Shown: piece after piece, positions 33,988-42,966 of the stretch
Numbering within the stretch: the first letter of the stretch is position 1
Layout of the letters: each line of letters starts with the position of its first letter
Virus record (IMG/VR): IMGVR_UViG_3300037189_010528
Location: 1-42,966 of that record
Length of the DNA: 42,966 bases
Direction: 5' to 3' (one strand)
Source of the DNA: a virus
The notes under the pieces: model-generated
Seen by the model: only the letters and a program-made list of their open reading frames with translations
Told to the model about the DNA's origin: nothing
Databases searched by the model: none
Position numbers and translations under genes: made by a program

Positions 33988-36957
33988 ATGTTCGAGTACC
34001 TAGGCACATCGGGTAACTTTTCTCTTTTCTCTCATGGGGATAAAGCGGTTATAGTTGACACCGAACTTAACCTCATTACCAACTCTGGCTCTTTGTCAAC
34101 CCTAAAATCAGAGTTCTCTAAGGACTCTTTTGAGGTACCATCTGCGGAAGTTATTGGCCTAGTAAACGATCACTTTATTATTCCTAATATTAAATCTGTA
34201 CTAGCCTCTGGTGATGGTAATCGCATGTATACCATTCCTGGTGGAGTTCAGGCAGAAGCAAAGAAGGCGCTCAAGTGGCGTCATGAGGCAAAGCGTGGCG
34301 GCACTCCTGTTGGATTAAATACAGCTCGCACCCTTGCAAGAGGTGGCCAGATTGGCATCGAAAAGGTTCGACACATTGCCAAGTATTTTCCTCGTCATGA
34401 AGTCGATAAAAAGGCTCCTGGATTTAACCCTGGAGAAGATCACTTCCCATCTAACGGTCGTATTGCATGGGCTCTCTGGGGTGGAGATGCCGGGCAGCGC
34501 TGGGCATCTGCAATTGTAGAGCGCGAAAATAAAAAGGCTTTAACTGCCGGTGCTTACGGTATTCCTGGATATGAAGAGGCGCTAGAGAACTACGGTATGC
34601 CAGCAAATGGTTTCCAAGATGCTCAGGAATTAAGCGAAAATCAGGGACCAGAATTTATTGCACGTGTTCGTCATGATGCAACTGGAATTGACCGTCTATA
34701 TATGATCGACATCAATGCAGAAGTATTTGTATGGGATGGCGGCGAGTGGGACTCAATGGGCGATGTTGATGGTGACATTTACTCGTATGACCAGGCCCTG
34801 GATGATGTCTACGACAACTGCGAAAAAACTCACGTAATGATTGACCCGGCATCTGCGGTCATTCTTGCTGCTCGCTTCATCGAAAATGACTACACCCCTG
34901 TAAGCCTGGACGATATTAACGAAGAAGAGGCGGCTTTAGCAGCCGAAGCAATCGAGAATATTGACTGGTCACTAGTAGAATATGCTATGACCGCTGCGGG
35001 AGATACAGAAGATACCAAGCTTGTCCCGAAAATCAGCCCTATTGATACAACCGGAATTCTTGGTGAACCTAGAAACTCGGACAGATCTCACATTGCTAAG
35101 CTCAGTGTTTCAATCCCAGCCCTAACTGCTCGCGAGCTAAAAGATACTCTAACTTCTTGGACTGTCTATGTTATTCAGACTCGCAAGAACAATAAACTTC
35201 AGAATATAACTGCCGCAGCTGCTACTAAAGAATTAACTCCAGATAATACAGATGTACCAGCTAAATATCTAGCAATTGTTTCTCCAGATGACCTACAGGC
35301 TGTTATGGATGTTATTGCTATTGTTCCTAGTAGCGATAAGACTACTGCTCCTACCACTTACCGTCGTCAAGACAAGCAGTGGGTTCGAGATGATCAAATT
35401 CTTGCAGATCTAAAATCAGCAACTCCTCCTCCAGTAGTTAAGTTAGATACTCCAGAGCTTCTAAACGATGTTCTTGCTCAGGCTGATGGTCTAAAGGGCG
35501 TTACCGCTAGTGCGCTCGCGCTTGCCCCTCTCTGGGAGCGTAATCTAGTTTCCCTAATTGCTAGCCTCTCTGCTGCCGGCGGATTAGACCGCAACCGCGG
35601 CAATGCAGAAAAACTTCGTCGCTACTGGGTACACGGAGAAGGTGCTGCCAAGATTCGTTGGGGCCAACCTGGCGACTGGTCACGCTGTGTTCGCCACCTG
35701 GCTAAATATCTAGGACCACGCGCTAAAGGCTACTGCCAGCTTCGTCACAAGGAAGCTACTGGCATGTACACCGCTACCCACGCAGCCAAAGACCGTTACA
35801 AGCAGTTCTCTTCTGATGAATTCATCATGGAAGAAGTTTGGGGCGAAAATATCGGTGAGCCAACAAAGGTTACTGACCGCGATCTATTAATGCCTCTAGA
35901 TGACGTATTCAAAAAGAACGCTGACGACCCTCTTTACGATGAGAGTTGGACTCCTGAGCCTGAAATTGAAGACATGCTTCAGGATGATGGCTGTAAAGAA
36001 GAGATGTGTAACTTCTCGACCGTTTCCGACCACTCTGCTGAAGATCCTTGCTGGGATGGTTACAAGCAGATTGGCTTTAAGGATAAGGATGGAAGACACG
36101 TCCCTAACTGCGTACTAGCTAGTGCAATTACTGCTGCTGGTGGACTAGATCGTAACAGAGGTAATGCCGAACAGCTTCGTCGTTATTGGACTCACGGGGC
36201 TGGTGCTCTTAAGATTCGTTGGGGTACTCCTGGAGACTGGACCCGTTGCGTTCGTCACCTATCTAAGTACCTAGGACTTAGGGCAAAGGGCTATTGCCAG
36301 CTGCGCCACAAGGAAGCGACTGGTGTTTATACCGGAAGCCGATTTAACCCTGGTCACAAGCAGAATACTTTTGGCAATGTAGAAGAATTCAATACAGCAG
36401 TAATCGAAGCAGCCGCACTAGCAGCTCGCGCTAACGATGCTCGCTCTAAGTTTGCCTTAGTTGCAAGTGCCGGAGAAGAAACCGACATTGCTCCAGGTTC
36501 TAGATTTACTATTCCTCTGCTAGTTCCAGAAGGCGTGGAATCAGGCGATGGACGTAAGTTTAAAGCTAATGCTATCGATATCCGTGAACTACCTCTACCT
36601 CTTCTGTGGCAGATTCAGACTGGCGAGGGTCACAATGGTTCAGTTGTAGTTGGTCGTATTGACAAGCTAGAACGAATCCCTGGCGGGCTTGGTAATGCAG
36701 AAGGTGTATTTGACAACGGTCCTTATGGCCGTGAGGCAGAGCGTCTGGTTCGAGGAGGATTCCTTCGTGGAGTTTCCGCAGACCTTGATCAGTTTGAAGC
36801 AAAAGAAGATGCCTCACCGGAAAATGCCGAAGACAGTGGTGAAGATCTTGGTAAGAAGAAGATGACCATTAATCACGCACGTGTAATGGCTGCTACAATT
36901 GTAGCTAAGCCTGCATTCCAAGAATGCTGCATCGAACTCGGCGCTGGCGCGGTTTAA
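33988..36957 (+). CDS. Capsid maturation protease-containing polyprotein with duplicated motifs
   Basis: The 989-aa protein is modular. Residues about 85-180 hold a motif of actinobacteriophage head proteins (WRHEAKRGGTPVGLNTARTL, HEVDKKAPGFNPGEDHFPSN, GRIAWALWGGDAG). A cysteine-containing block occurs twice, near 531 and 718: GGLDRNRGNAEKLRRYW, then KIRWGQPGDWSRCVRHL and GYCQLRHKEATGMYT. The C-terminal 150 residues, from FTIPLLVPEGVESGDGRKFK through GEGHNGSVVVGRIDKLE (H882) to GGFLRGVSADLDQFE, fit the prohead protease domain of actinobacteriophages. It would process scaffold and capsid. In many phages the following ORF's N-terminal domain is part of the same protein; here it is separate. Confidence 0.75.
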   Translation: MFEYLGTSGNFSLFSHGDKAVIVDTELNLITNSGSLSTLKSEFSKDSFEVPSAEVIGLVNDHFIIPNIKSVLASGDGNRMYTIPGGVQAEAKKALKWRHEAKRGGTPVGLNTARTLARGGQIGIEKVRHIAKYFPRHEVDKKAPGFNPGEDHFPSNGRIAWALWGGDAGQRWASAIVERENKKALTAGAYGIPGYEEALENYGMPANGFQDAQELSENQGPEFIARVRHDATGIDRLYMIDINAEVFVWDGGEWDSMGDVDGDIYSYDQALDDVYDNCEKTHVMIDPASAVILAARFIENDYTPVSLDDINEEEAALAAEAIENIDWSLVEYAMTAAGDTEDTKLVPKISPIDTTGILGEPRNSDRSHIAKLSVSIPALTARELKDTLTSWTVYVIQTRKNNKLQNITAAAATKELTPDNTDVPAKYLAIVSPDDLQAVMDVIAIVPSSDKTTAPTTYRRQDKQWVRDDQILADLKSATPPPVVKLDTPELLNDVLAQADGLKGVTASALALAPLWERNLVSLIASLSAAGGLDRNRGNAEKLRRYWVHGEGAAKIRWGQPGDWSRCVRHLAKYLGPRAKGYCQLRHKEATGMYTATHAAKDRYKQFSSDEFIMEEVWGENIGEPTKVTDRDLLMPLDDVFKKNADDPLYDESWTPEPEIEDMLQDDGCKEEMCNFSTVSDHSAEDPCWDGYKQIGFKDKDGRHVPNCVLASAITAAGGLDRNRGNAEQLRRYWTHGAGALKIRWGTPGDWTRCVRHLSKYLGLRAKGYCQLRHKEATGVYTGSRFNPGHKQNTFGNVEEFNTAVIEAAALAARANDARSKFALVASAGEETDIAPGSRFTIPLLVPEGVESGDGRKFKANAIDIRELPLPLLWQIQTGEGHNGSVVVGRIDKLERIPGGLGNAEGVFDNGPYGREAERLVRGGFLRGVSADLDQFEAKEDASPENAEDSGEDLGKKKMTINHARVMAATIVAKPAFQECCIELGAGAV

Positions 36958-36971
36958 ATCTAGGAGAACCA

Positions 36972-39047
36972 GTGAATCCTCAGGATGGAATTTACGAAGA
37001 GTCTGTTGCTATAACAGAGTCGCTAGAAGCGATTACCGCTTCTGGCTTTCTTGCGTCAGCTATTCCAACTACCCCGCCTCAGGAATGGTTTGAAAAGCCT
37101 AAGCTAACTAAGCCAACCCCACTCACCATAGACGAGTCTGGAAGAGTATTCGGTCACATTGCCGCATGGCACGTAAACCACATTGGTATGCCTCGTTCAA
37201 CTCGCCCACCACGTTCGAAGAGCAAGTATGCGTACTTTCACACTGGCGTAGTTCGTACCGACTCAGGTAAGGACATTCCAGTAGGTCAGCTAACTCTTGC
37301 TGGCGGTCACGCATCGCTTCAAGCAGATGCTCAAGCAGCAGCTAAGCACTACGACGATACTGCATCTGCAATCGCTGACGTTCACGCTGGTGAAGACGAC
37401 TACGGTATCTGGGTAGCTGGTTCGCTACGCCCAGACGCAACCGAAGCTCAGATCCGTGCGCTACGTGCTTCTGCTCCTTCAGGCGACTGGCGTCCAATCA
37501 ATGGCCAGCTTGAGCTTGTAGCGGTTTGCCAGGTTAACGTTCCAGGATTCCCTATCGCTCGTGCAATTGTTGCCGGTGGCCAAGTTATGGCACTTGTTGC
37601 AGCCGGAGCTCACTACATGGCAGTTATGAAGAGTACTGCTGCTAATAATCTTTCTACACAAGCTCAGATTCTAAATGAGCTAGGAATGTATGCAGATTCA
37701 TTTGATCTAAGCACTCGAGTAGAGGCTGCTAAAAACAAGATGTATGGTGACTTTGCGTATATCTCTAAGGAAGAGCGAATGAAGGCTGCTGACAAAGGTC
37801 AGGCACTTCCAGATGGCTCATTCCCGATCAAGACCAAGGATGACGTTAAGGCTGCTATTCACGCTTATGGTCGTGCAAAACCAAGCCACAAAGCTGCTGT
37901 ACGCAAGCACATCATCAAGCGTGCTCACCAACTAAAGGTTGCAGACCTAATCCCAGAAAACTGGGTTAAGGGAAAAACTATTGCAGCCTCGGCTCAGATT
38001 GATATGCTCCGCGAGCGTGCTCTAATAGCTTCTGCATATGCAGAGTTATCATCTATTTCAGAAGAAGAACGTAAGTCTCTTGCTGAAGAGGGTAAAGCAC
38101 TACCAGACGGTTCTTACCCTATTCGTAACGAGGCAGACCTTAAGAATGCTATTCAGGCATTTGGACGCGCTAAGAAATCTGATCGAGCTAAAGTTCGTAA
38201 GCACATCATGAAGCGTGCGAAGCAGCTAAAGGTTTCTAACGCAATTCCTGATGATTGGAAGACAGCAGCTTCAGCCGACGCCGAGGCAATGGTTGCTTCT
38301 ATGCGCTCAGTTATTGCAGCTATTCCTGCGACCCAGTTTGCTGAAGGAGAGACACCAACTCCAGCAGATATTAAAGATCTTATGGAGGCTAAAAAGGCTG
38401 CTGATGTTCAAACCGAAAAAGAGGTAAAAGCAGCTAAGCAGCTTCACGAAGATAAGGTTTCTGGAAAGCTAGCTGAAGAAGCTAAAAAGAATGCTACCGA
38501 GGAAAAAACCTCTAATAAGTACGCTGAAACTGGCCGCAGTAAATATACCGCTGAAACTCAGCCGCGCGATGATAGAGGTAAGTTCCGAGAAGTTCTTGCT
38601 CGTCTAAGTCAGCACCTAGGCGATGCTGGACTTCAGGAAGCGCTTAACCAGGCTCAGCAGGCAGACAAACTTGACTTTGCAGGTAACTACGAAGAATCTA
38701 CTAAGGCAGCTTCTGCTCTTCTAGACAATCTAGACAGACTAGATACTAAGGCTCTTAATCCTAAAGACCTAGAGAACGTAAAAGTTACAGCAAGAGAGTT
38801 AGGAAAGGTTATTTCTAACCTACCGCTCCCTTTTGGGCAGGATGCTCAGAAGCTTAGATTTAGCGATCTACCAGCTGGACTACAGGACCTCATGAAAAAC
38901 ATGACGGATCGAGTAATCCAGAAGATCGGTAAAAAAGATGGAGAAGTGGCAACCCACAAGCTCCAATCATATATGTCCGGAGGAGACTATTTCAATCAGG
39001 GTGAGGTTCAGTCTGAGATGAGTAAACTCCTTCGACTCCTTACTTAA
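36972..39047 (+). CDS. Second part of the capsid maturation protease system, GTG start
   Basis: GTG 36972 lies five bases after AGGAG. Residues about 40-215 match the region that normally follows the protease domain in actinobacteriophages: PTPLTIDESGRVFGHIAAWH, then YAYFHTGVV, LTLAGGHASL, HAGEDDYGIWVAGSLRP and VNVPGFPIARA. A second motif is duplicated at about 257-337 and 358-433: EERMKAADKGQALPDGSFPI with YGRAKPSHKAAVRKHIIKRA, and EERKSLAEEGKALPDGSYPI with FGRAKKSDRAKVRKHIMKRA. The rest is Ala/Lys/Glu helical and may act as scaffold (QPRDDRGKFREVLARLSQHL). The in-frame ATG 36924 lies inside the upstream gene and lacks a ribosome site. 691 aa. Confidence 0.7.
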   Translation: MNPQDGIYEESVAITESLEAITASGFLASAIPTTPPQEWFEKPKLTKPTPLTIDESGRVFGHIAAWHVNHIGMPRSTRPPRSKSKYAYFHTGVVRTDSGKDIPVGQLTLAGGHASLQADAQAAAKHYDDTASAIADVHAGEDDYGIWVAGSLRPDATEAQIRALRASAPSGDWRPINGQLELVAVCQVNVPGFPIARAIVAGGQVMALVAAGAHYMAVMKSTAANNLSTQAQILNELGMYADSFDLSTRVEAAKNKMYGDFAYISKEERMKAADKGQALPDGSFPIKTKDDVKAAIHAYGRAKPSHKAAVRKHIIKRAHQLKVADLIPENWVKGKTIAASAQIDMLRERALIASAYAELSSISEEERKSLAEEGKALPDGSYPIRNEADLKNAIQAFGRAKKSDRAKVRKHIMKRAKQLKVSNAIPDDWKTAASADAEAMVASMRSVIAAIPATQFAEGETPTPADIKDLMEAKKAADVQTEKEVKAAKQLHEDKVSGKLAEEAKKNATEEKTSNKYAETGRSKYTAETQPRDDRGKFREVLARLSQHLGDAGLQEALNQAQQADKLDFAGNYEESTKAASALLDNLDRLDTKALNPKDLENVKVTARELGKVISNLPLPFGQDAQKLRFSDLPAGLQDLMKNMTDRVIQKIGKKDGEVATHKLQSYMSGGDYFNQGEVQSEMSKLLRLLT

Positions 39048-39139
39048 AAAATAAGGTAAAATTACTAATAGGTGGAGCGCCTTGCAACTTAATGTTGTCA
39101 GTCCCTCGGCCTTGACTGTTCACCGATAGGCACAATTCC
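39048..39139 (+). other. Structured leader before the major capsid gene
   Basis: CAGTC 39099-39103 can pair with GACTG 39114-39118, inside GGTG 39071-39074 / CACC 39121-39124. No convincing promoter or strong Shine-Dalgarno (only AGG at 39128). It may be a structured 5' untranslated region. Confidence 0.35.
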
Positions 39140-41239
39140 GTGTCTACCAAAATAACTGGCCTAGGAGGTACAGTGTACGACCAGATTAAGACTCAGCTAG
39201 ATACTATCTCTGAGCTTGGCGACGAACAACTCGCAGAGCTTCAGGCAGATATTATCAGCCAGTTCGAAATGGTTGAGGGTGAAGACCCGACTCCTGAGAC
39301 AGTTGATGCTATGACGTCACTTGCTGACTCTCTTGACATCGTTCGTGGTGAGCTATCTCGCCGAGAGGCTCAAGTTCAAGAACTTGCTGCCCAGGCTGCA
39401 GAAGCCACCGCACGTGTTAAGGGCGCTCAGGAAGCGACCGGAGAGGAAATGGCAATGTCTGAAGACAAGCCAATCGTAGAAGAGGAAGTTCCTGCAGAGG
39501 AAGTTGCTCCTACCGAAGAAGCCCCTGAAGAAACCCCTGCTGCTGACAACACCCCTGCCGAGACCGATGGTCAGGTAGAGGAAGGCACTGCAGAAGAGGA
39601 AGCCAAGGAAACTCCAGAAGAAGAGAAGAAGGAGCCTATGAAGGCTTCCGCTGAGCCAGAAGAAACTGCAGAAGTTGCAGTTGAAGAGGCTACTACTTCA
39701 GAAGAGACTGTTGCATCAACCGATCAGGTAACCGGATCAGAACTATCAACCAATGAATCAGAGGTTGTCGAAGAAGTCATCACTGCTGATGGCACTGTTG
39801 AGGAAGCACCTGCAGCACCTGCAGAAGTAGCTACCGAAGAAGCAGTAGTAGAAGCAGTAGAGGGCTCAGAGGCATCAGCTGAAGAAACCACTCTAGAATC
39901 ATCACCAATCGCTGAAGAAGTTCAGCAGGAAGAGCAGGCAACTGTGACCGCATCAGCAGAGGGAACCTTCGAGGCTCCAGCTGACCGTCAGCCTGTAGTT
40001 CAGGTTACCGAGCCAGTAGTAGCAATTACCGCTGGCGCTGACATCCCTGGCTACACCGCAGGCAGCACTATCAACGATATGAACGAAGTAGCTCAGGCTA
40101 TGGAGAAGCGTATCCACTCACTACGTCGTGTAAACGGTGGAGATGGCGAGCAGCACATTGTTGCTTCGATCACCACTAAGTTTGACGACGCACGCACCTT
40201 GACTACCGATGCAGAGGCTAACTCAGCTAAGATCTCAGCTTTCGCAGCTGAGTCTCAGGCTCTTGTTGCTTCTGGTGGTCACGCTGCTCCTTACGAAGTT
40301 AAGTACGACATCTTCGGTCTTGGCTCAAGCACTGCACGTCCAGTTCGTGACGCGCTGCCTAAGTTCCAGGCTGACCGTGGTGGTATCCGCTTCGTAACCC
40401 CACCATCATTCGCTTCTGGTGACTACGCTGACGCTGTTGGTGTATGGACTGCTGCAGTTGATGCTGACCCACAGAGCGCAACCAAGACATCTCTTACCGT
40501 AGCAGCAGCTGGTGAAGTTACTGCAGCAACTGACGCTGTAACTCTACAGCTACAGTTCGGTAACTTGATGACTCGTGCTTACCCAGAGCTAATTGCTCGC
40601 CACAACGAGCTAGCTCTTGTACAGCACGCTCGTGAGGCAGAAGTTAACCTGCTAACTAAGATTGGTACTGCTTCAACCGCTGTTACCACTTCTTCACTAA
40701 TCGGTTTCGGTCGCGACTTCCTAGTTCAGATCCGCCGTGCAGCAGTTGCTTACCGTTCACGTCACCGTATCGACCCAGCAACTCAGCTAAAGGCTATCGT
40801 GCCTGACTGGGTAGTTGACGCTATGGCTGCAGACTTGACTCTGGCAATGCCTGGAGACGGAACTATCGCACTTGCAAAGTCTGAGATCGAGGGCTACCTA
40901 GCTAACAGCAATGTTTCGCTAACTGTATCTCCTGACCAGAACTACTTTGGTGCACAGGGTGCAGGCGCTCTTCTAGAGTTCCCAGACACCTTCTCATGGT
41001 ACCTATTCGCTGAAGGAACCTTCCTGTTCCTTGACGGTGGTACTCTTGACCTTGGTATTATCCGCGACTCATCACTAGTTGGAACTAACGACTACAAGAT
41101 GTTCGTAGAAACCTTCGAAGGTCTGGCTAAGGTTGGTATTGAGTCACTCAAGATCACCTCAACCATCTCTGTAAACGGTGTAGCTGCAGCTCTGCGCGAC
41201 ACTACTGGTGGCGCTACTGCCGCTGCTGTAGAGTACTAA
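39140..41239 (+). CDS. Major capsid protein with long acidic N-terminal (scaffold-like) region, GTG start
   Basis: Residues 1-95 are helical (IKTQLDTISELGDEQLAELQ). Residues 110-285 are extremely Glu/Ala/Thr-rich (EETPAADNTPAETDGQVEEG and similar). The remainder is the HK97-like capsid region seen in actinobacteriophages: YEVKYDIFGLGSSTARPVRD, GIRFVTPPSF, ARHNELALVQHAREAEVNLL, IRRAAVAYRSRHRIDP, LAMPGDGTIALAKSEIEGYL, FPDTFSWYLFAEGTFLFLDG. The acidic half is probably a fused scaffold removed by the maturation protease. No ribosome site is strong. Codons are highly regular, as expected for an abundant protein. Confidence 0.85.
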   Translation: MSTKITGLGGTVYDQIKTQLDTISELGDEQLAELQADIISQFEMVEGEDPTPETVDAMTSLADSLDIVRGELSRREAQVQELAAQAAEATARVKGAQEATGEEMAMSEDKPIVEEEVPAEEVAPTEEAPEETPAADNTPAETDGQVEEGTAEEEAKETPEEEKKEPMKASAEPEETAEVAVEEATTSEETVASTDQVTGSELSTNESEVVEEVITADGTVEEAPAAPAEVATEEAVVEAVEGSEASAEETTLESSPIAEEVQQEEQATVTASAEGTFEAPADRQPVVQVTEPVVAITAGADIPGYTAGSTINDMNEVAQAMEKRIHSLRRVNGGDGEQHIVASITTKFDDARTLTTDAEANSAKISAFAAESQALVASGGHAAPYEVKYDIFGLGSSTARPVRDALPKFQADRGGIRFVTPPSFASGDYADAVGVWTAAVDADPQSATKTSLTVAAAGEVTAATDAVTLQLQFGNLMTRAYPELIARHNELALVQHAREAEVNLLTKIGTASTAVTTSSLIGFGRDFLVQIRRAAVAYRSRHRIDPATQLKAIVPDWVVDAMAADLTLAMPGDGTIALAKSEIEGYLANSNVSLTVSPDQNYFGAQGAGALLEFPDTFSWYLFAEGTFLFLDGGTLDLGIIRDSSLVGTNDYKMFVETFEGLAKVGIESLKITSTISVNGVAAALRDTTGGATAAAVEY

Positions 41240-41275
41240 AAACTCAACAGCTACAAATAAGTAGCAACATCGTTG

Positions 41276-41302
41276 AGGGGGAGTCGGGAAACCGGCTCCC
41301 CC
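41276..41302 (+). terminator. Strong hairpin after the capsid gene, no T run
   Basis: GGGGGAGTCGG, GAAA, CCGGCTCCCCC with one G-U pair. Followed by AATACG rather than T, so it may act in RNA processing or stability instead of termination. Confidence 0.5.
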
Positions 41303-41344
41303 AATACGAAATAAATATTTAGACTTTTAGATAAAGGATCGAAG

Positions 41345-42448
41345 ATGGCTTTTAAGGGTATATTCCCGGCTCCGAAACTGACTCCAATGGAGTTCGGTCT
41401 TTTTAGTGCAGCCAAGCCAGAGGTTACAGGATCAACTGATGTAGATACCCGCTGGGTCCGTGGCTTTGAGGTAGACCTAGAATCTCGTCCGAACTATGTA
41501 CGTTCATGGAGCGAGAACAGTGCAACATCAGATGTTGCTTATTCAGATCCAAATGCTCCTCGCTACCTAGAGGTTAAGCCTTGGTTCATCGAGGTTGAAG
41601 ACCACGCCACAACTATGGGCCTACTTGGTCTTAACCGTTTTGAGCGTGCACTACGCCAGCTAGAGGCTGTTACTCAGCGTACTGTAGAGCGCGAATTCTG
41701 GGAGGGAAATATCACTCGTGGTGAATCTCTTCCAAACACATACCTAACTAATTCAAATACAGTTACTGTTCTAAATGGTGGACTTCCTGTGCCACCTCAC
41801 CACGCAATTGCATACCTAGAGCGTGGTATCGGTAACTCTTCAGCTTCAGGTGAGCAGGGTATTCTGCACATGACTCGCGACGTTGCGACTCTTCTAGGAT
41901 CTCAGTACATGCTTATGCGTGTTGAAGATGATCCTGGTCACATTCACATCGAGACCAATGGTGGAACTACTGTTGTATTAGGTGCTGGCTACTCAGGTAA
42001 TGGTAAGCACACCTCTATTGCATCTGTATCTCTGACTAGCAATGTTGCAACAGTAAACACTAATGGTAATCACTTCCTTGAGATCGGTGACCGTGTAGAA
42101 ATTACTGGTGTTAGTGCTGTATTTAATGGAACTTTCACCGTCACAGGTACTCCTGATGGTGATACGTTCACTTATTCTTTGACTCACGCTAACGTGGGCT
42201 CGACCACTGTCACTACTGGCTGGGCTCAGATGCAGGCTACTAGTGATAAAAAATGGATTTACGCAACTGGCACCATCGGTATCTACCTTGGTGAATCAGA
42301 AGTGGTAAACGACAACCTAGCTCAGGCTTACGATGTCGCGAATAACAATAATGACATGAGAATCAAGGCAACCCGCCCAGTTGCGGCTTACTTTGATACC
42401 TCGATCCACCTAGCTGTCAAGGTTGACCTGTCAACCTCAGCAATCTAA
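41345..42448 (+). CDS. Virion structural protein with an inserted Ig-like domain
   Basis: The 367-aa protein follows the capsid gene, as expected for a head or head-tail protein; FGLFSAAKPEVTGSTDVDTR and RWVRGFEVDLESRPNYVRSW begin it, and AIAYLERGIGNSSASGEQGI, HMTRDVATLLGS follow. Residues about 222-296 (IASVSLTSNVATVNTNGNHF, EIGDRVEITGVSAVFNGTFT, SLTHANVGSTTVTTGWA) look like a mobile all-beta domain found repeated in many phage surface proteins, inserted before the C-terminal AQAYDVANNNNDMRIKATRP. It may decorate the capsid. GGATCGAAG precedes the ATG. Confidence 0.65.
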   Translation: MAFKGIFPAPKLTPMEFGLFSAAKPEVTGSTDVDTRWVRGFEVDLESRPNYVRSWSENSATSDVAYSDPNAPRYLEVKPWFIEVEDHATTMGLLGLNRFERALRQLEAVTQRTVEREFWEGNITRGESLPNTYLTNSNTVTVLNGGLPVPPHHAIAYLERGIGNSSASGEQGILHMTRDVATLLGSQYMLMRVEDDPGHIHIETNGGTTVVLGAGYSGNGKHTSIASVSLTSNVATVNTNGNHFLEIGDRVEITGVSAVFNGTFTVTGTPDGDTFTYSLTHANVGSTTVTTGWAQMQATSDKKWIYATGTIGIYLGESEVVNDNLAQAYDVANNNNDMRIKATRPVAAYFDTSIHLAVKVDLSTSAI

Positions 42449-42469
42449 AAATCAAGGAGAAATAGCTAA

Positions 42470-42966
42470 ATGGCTACTCAAGAATATGCAGCTAGCATCC
42501 AGGGTGTGTCGATCCGTGTCACCCGTCTGGACGCTTCTGGTAACCTACTAACTGGTCCAGCTGATAGCTACACCACTTCTGCCTTCATGCGTATTTCGTT
42601 CACCCCAGAATATGAAGAGGGCGACGAGATCACTGAAAAGGGTGCAAACGGTGTTGTATGCGTAACTTACAAGGCTCCAGATACCCTAAAGCGTATCACC
42701 ATGGAACTTGCTATCTGTGAGCCAGACCCAGAGCTTTCAGCTCTTCTATCTGGTGGTCTACTACTTCGCAAGAACATTGGATCATCTTCAGATGCAAACG
42801 TTAAGTCAGTCGGTTGGGCTGCTCCTGGCGTTGGCGATGACCCTGCTGGTAACGGTGTTGCGATTGAAGCTTGGTCACACGCTGTTAAGGATGGAAAGCG
42901 CGGCGGTCTATTGCCTTACTTCCACTGGATCTTCCCTTACGCTAAGTTCCGTCAGTCAGGTGACCG
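42470..42966 (+). CDS. Virion protein, 3' truncated by the window end
   Basis: ATG 42470 follows AAGGAG by twelve bases and the frame is open to the last base (165 codons seen): MATQEYAASIQGVSIRVTRL, then GNLLTGPADSYTTSAFMRIS, CVTYKAPDTLKRITMELAIC and LPYFHWIFPYAKFRQSGD. The N-terminal pattern resembles major tail tube or related virion proteins of actinobacteriophages, but the position just after head genes also allows a head-tail protein. Confidence 0.6.
   Translation, partial: MATQEYAASIQGVSIRVTRLDASGNLLTGPADSYTTSAFMRISFTPEYEEGDEITEKGANGVVCVTYKAPDTLKRITMELAICEPDPELSALLSGGLLLRKNIGSSSDANVKSVGWAAPGVGDDPAGNGVAIEAWSHAVKDGKRGGLLPYFHWIFPYAKFRQSGD

Noticed and set aside
36920-36972. A second programmed frameshift joining the two protease genes
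   Set aside because: The end of the first ORF (GGC GCG GTT TAA) has no good slippery heptamer and the second has its own AGGAG and GTG, so separate initiation is simpler.

Overview
The window is part of a double-stranded DNA phage genome, almost certainly a tailed phage of an actinobacterium. The evidence is a large terminase, portal, capsid maturation protease and major capsid protein of the types found in actinobacteriophages, a ClgR-type HTH regulator (an actinobacterial family), and many leaderless or GGGG-type translation starts. GC content looks moderate (about half), so a medium-GC host such as an aquatic Microbacteriaceae relative is possible; that is inference. Both window ends cut genes (an endolysin at the left, a virion protein at the right). 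No integrase, tRNA or CRISPR array was recognised.

Layout. (1) 1-3.56 kb: end of a CHAP/peptidoglycan-binding endolysin, two tandem 2OG-Fe(II) oxygenases, three small genes that appear to be transcribed from leaderless promoters, and a sulfotransferase-like gene. (2) 3.56-19.12 kb: an unusual block of about 30 mostly small genes arranged as repeated cassettes. A typical cassette is: 16-mer TGTATTTATTTTTTCT, about 54 bp, a promoter with TGTCG placed 16 bp before the -10, a hairpin at the predicted 5' end of the RNA, a GAAAGGGG-type Shine-Dalgarno, one or two genes, and an intrinsic terminator. There are 21 forward and 2 inverted 16-mers. Almost the same interval (3327-18699) contains no GATC that I could find, although the flanks contain many. 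Recognisable products are a MoxR-like AAA+ ATPase, a von Willebrand A protein with an HEALH motif, an Api92-like protein, a ClgR-like regulator, a DUF3846 protein, several zinc-ribbon proteins and tiny membrane peptides. (3) 19.1-20.1 kb: about 1 kb with no convincing gene, rich in inverted repeats. (4) 20.1-21.7 kb: a lipoprotein-like NlpC/P60 enzyme and three small membrane proteins. (5) 21.7-42.97 kb: the head module, with a HTH protein, TerL, portal, a Dps-like ferritin, a giant polyvalent protein, maturation protease parts, major capsid protein and further virion proteins.

How it fits together. The head module reads as one rightward series with short gaps and overlaps. Its most unusual part is a two-ORF protein joined by what looks like a textbook programmed -1 frameshift (CCCAAAA at 30138-30144 plus a 12-bp hairpin). 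The product would be about 1,977 aa and would carry HEVLH-peptidase-like, kinase-like and ADP-ribosyltransferase-like segments. It is probably packaged or injected with the DNA, by analogy with known polyvalent proteins. The cassette block looks like an accessory or early region in which each small gene is an independent transcription unit under one shared control signal. I propose it as the most likely undescribed system in the window. All function assignments are from motif reading by eye; no searches were run.
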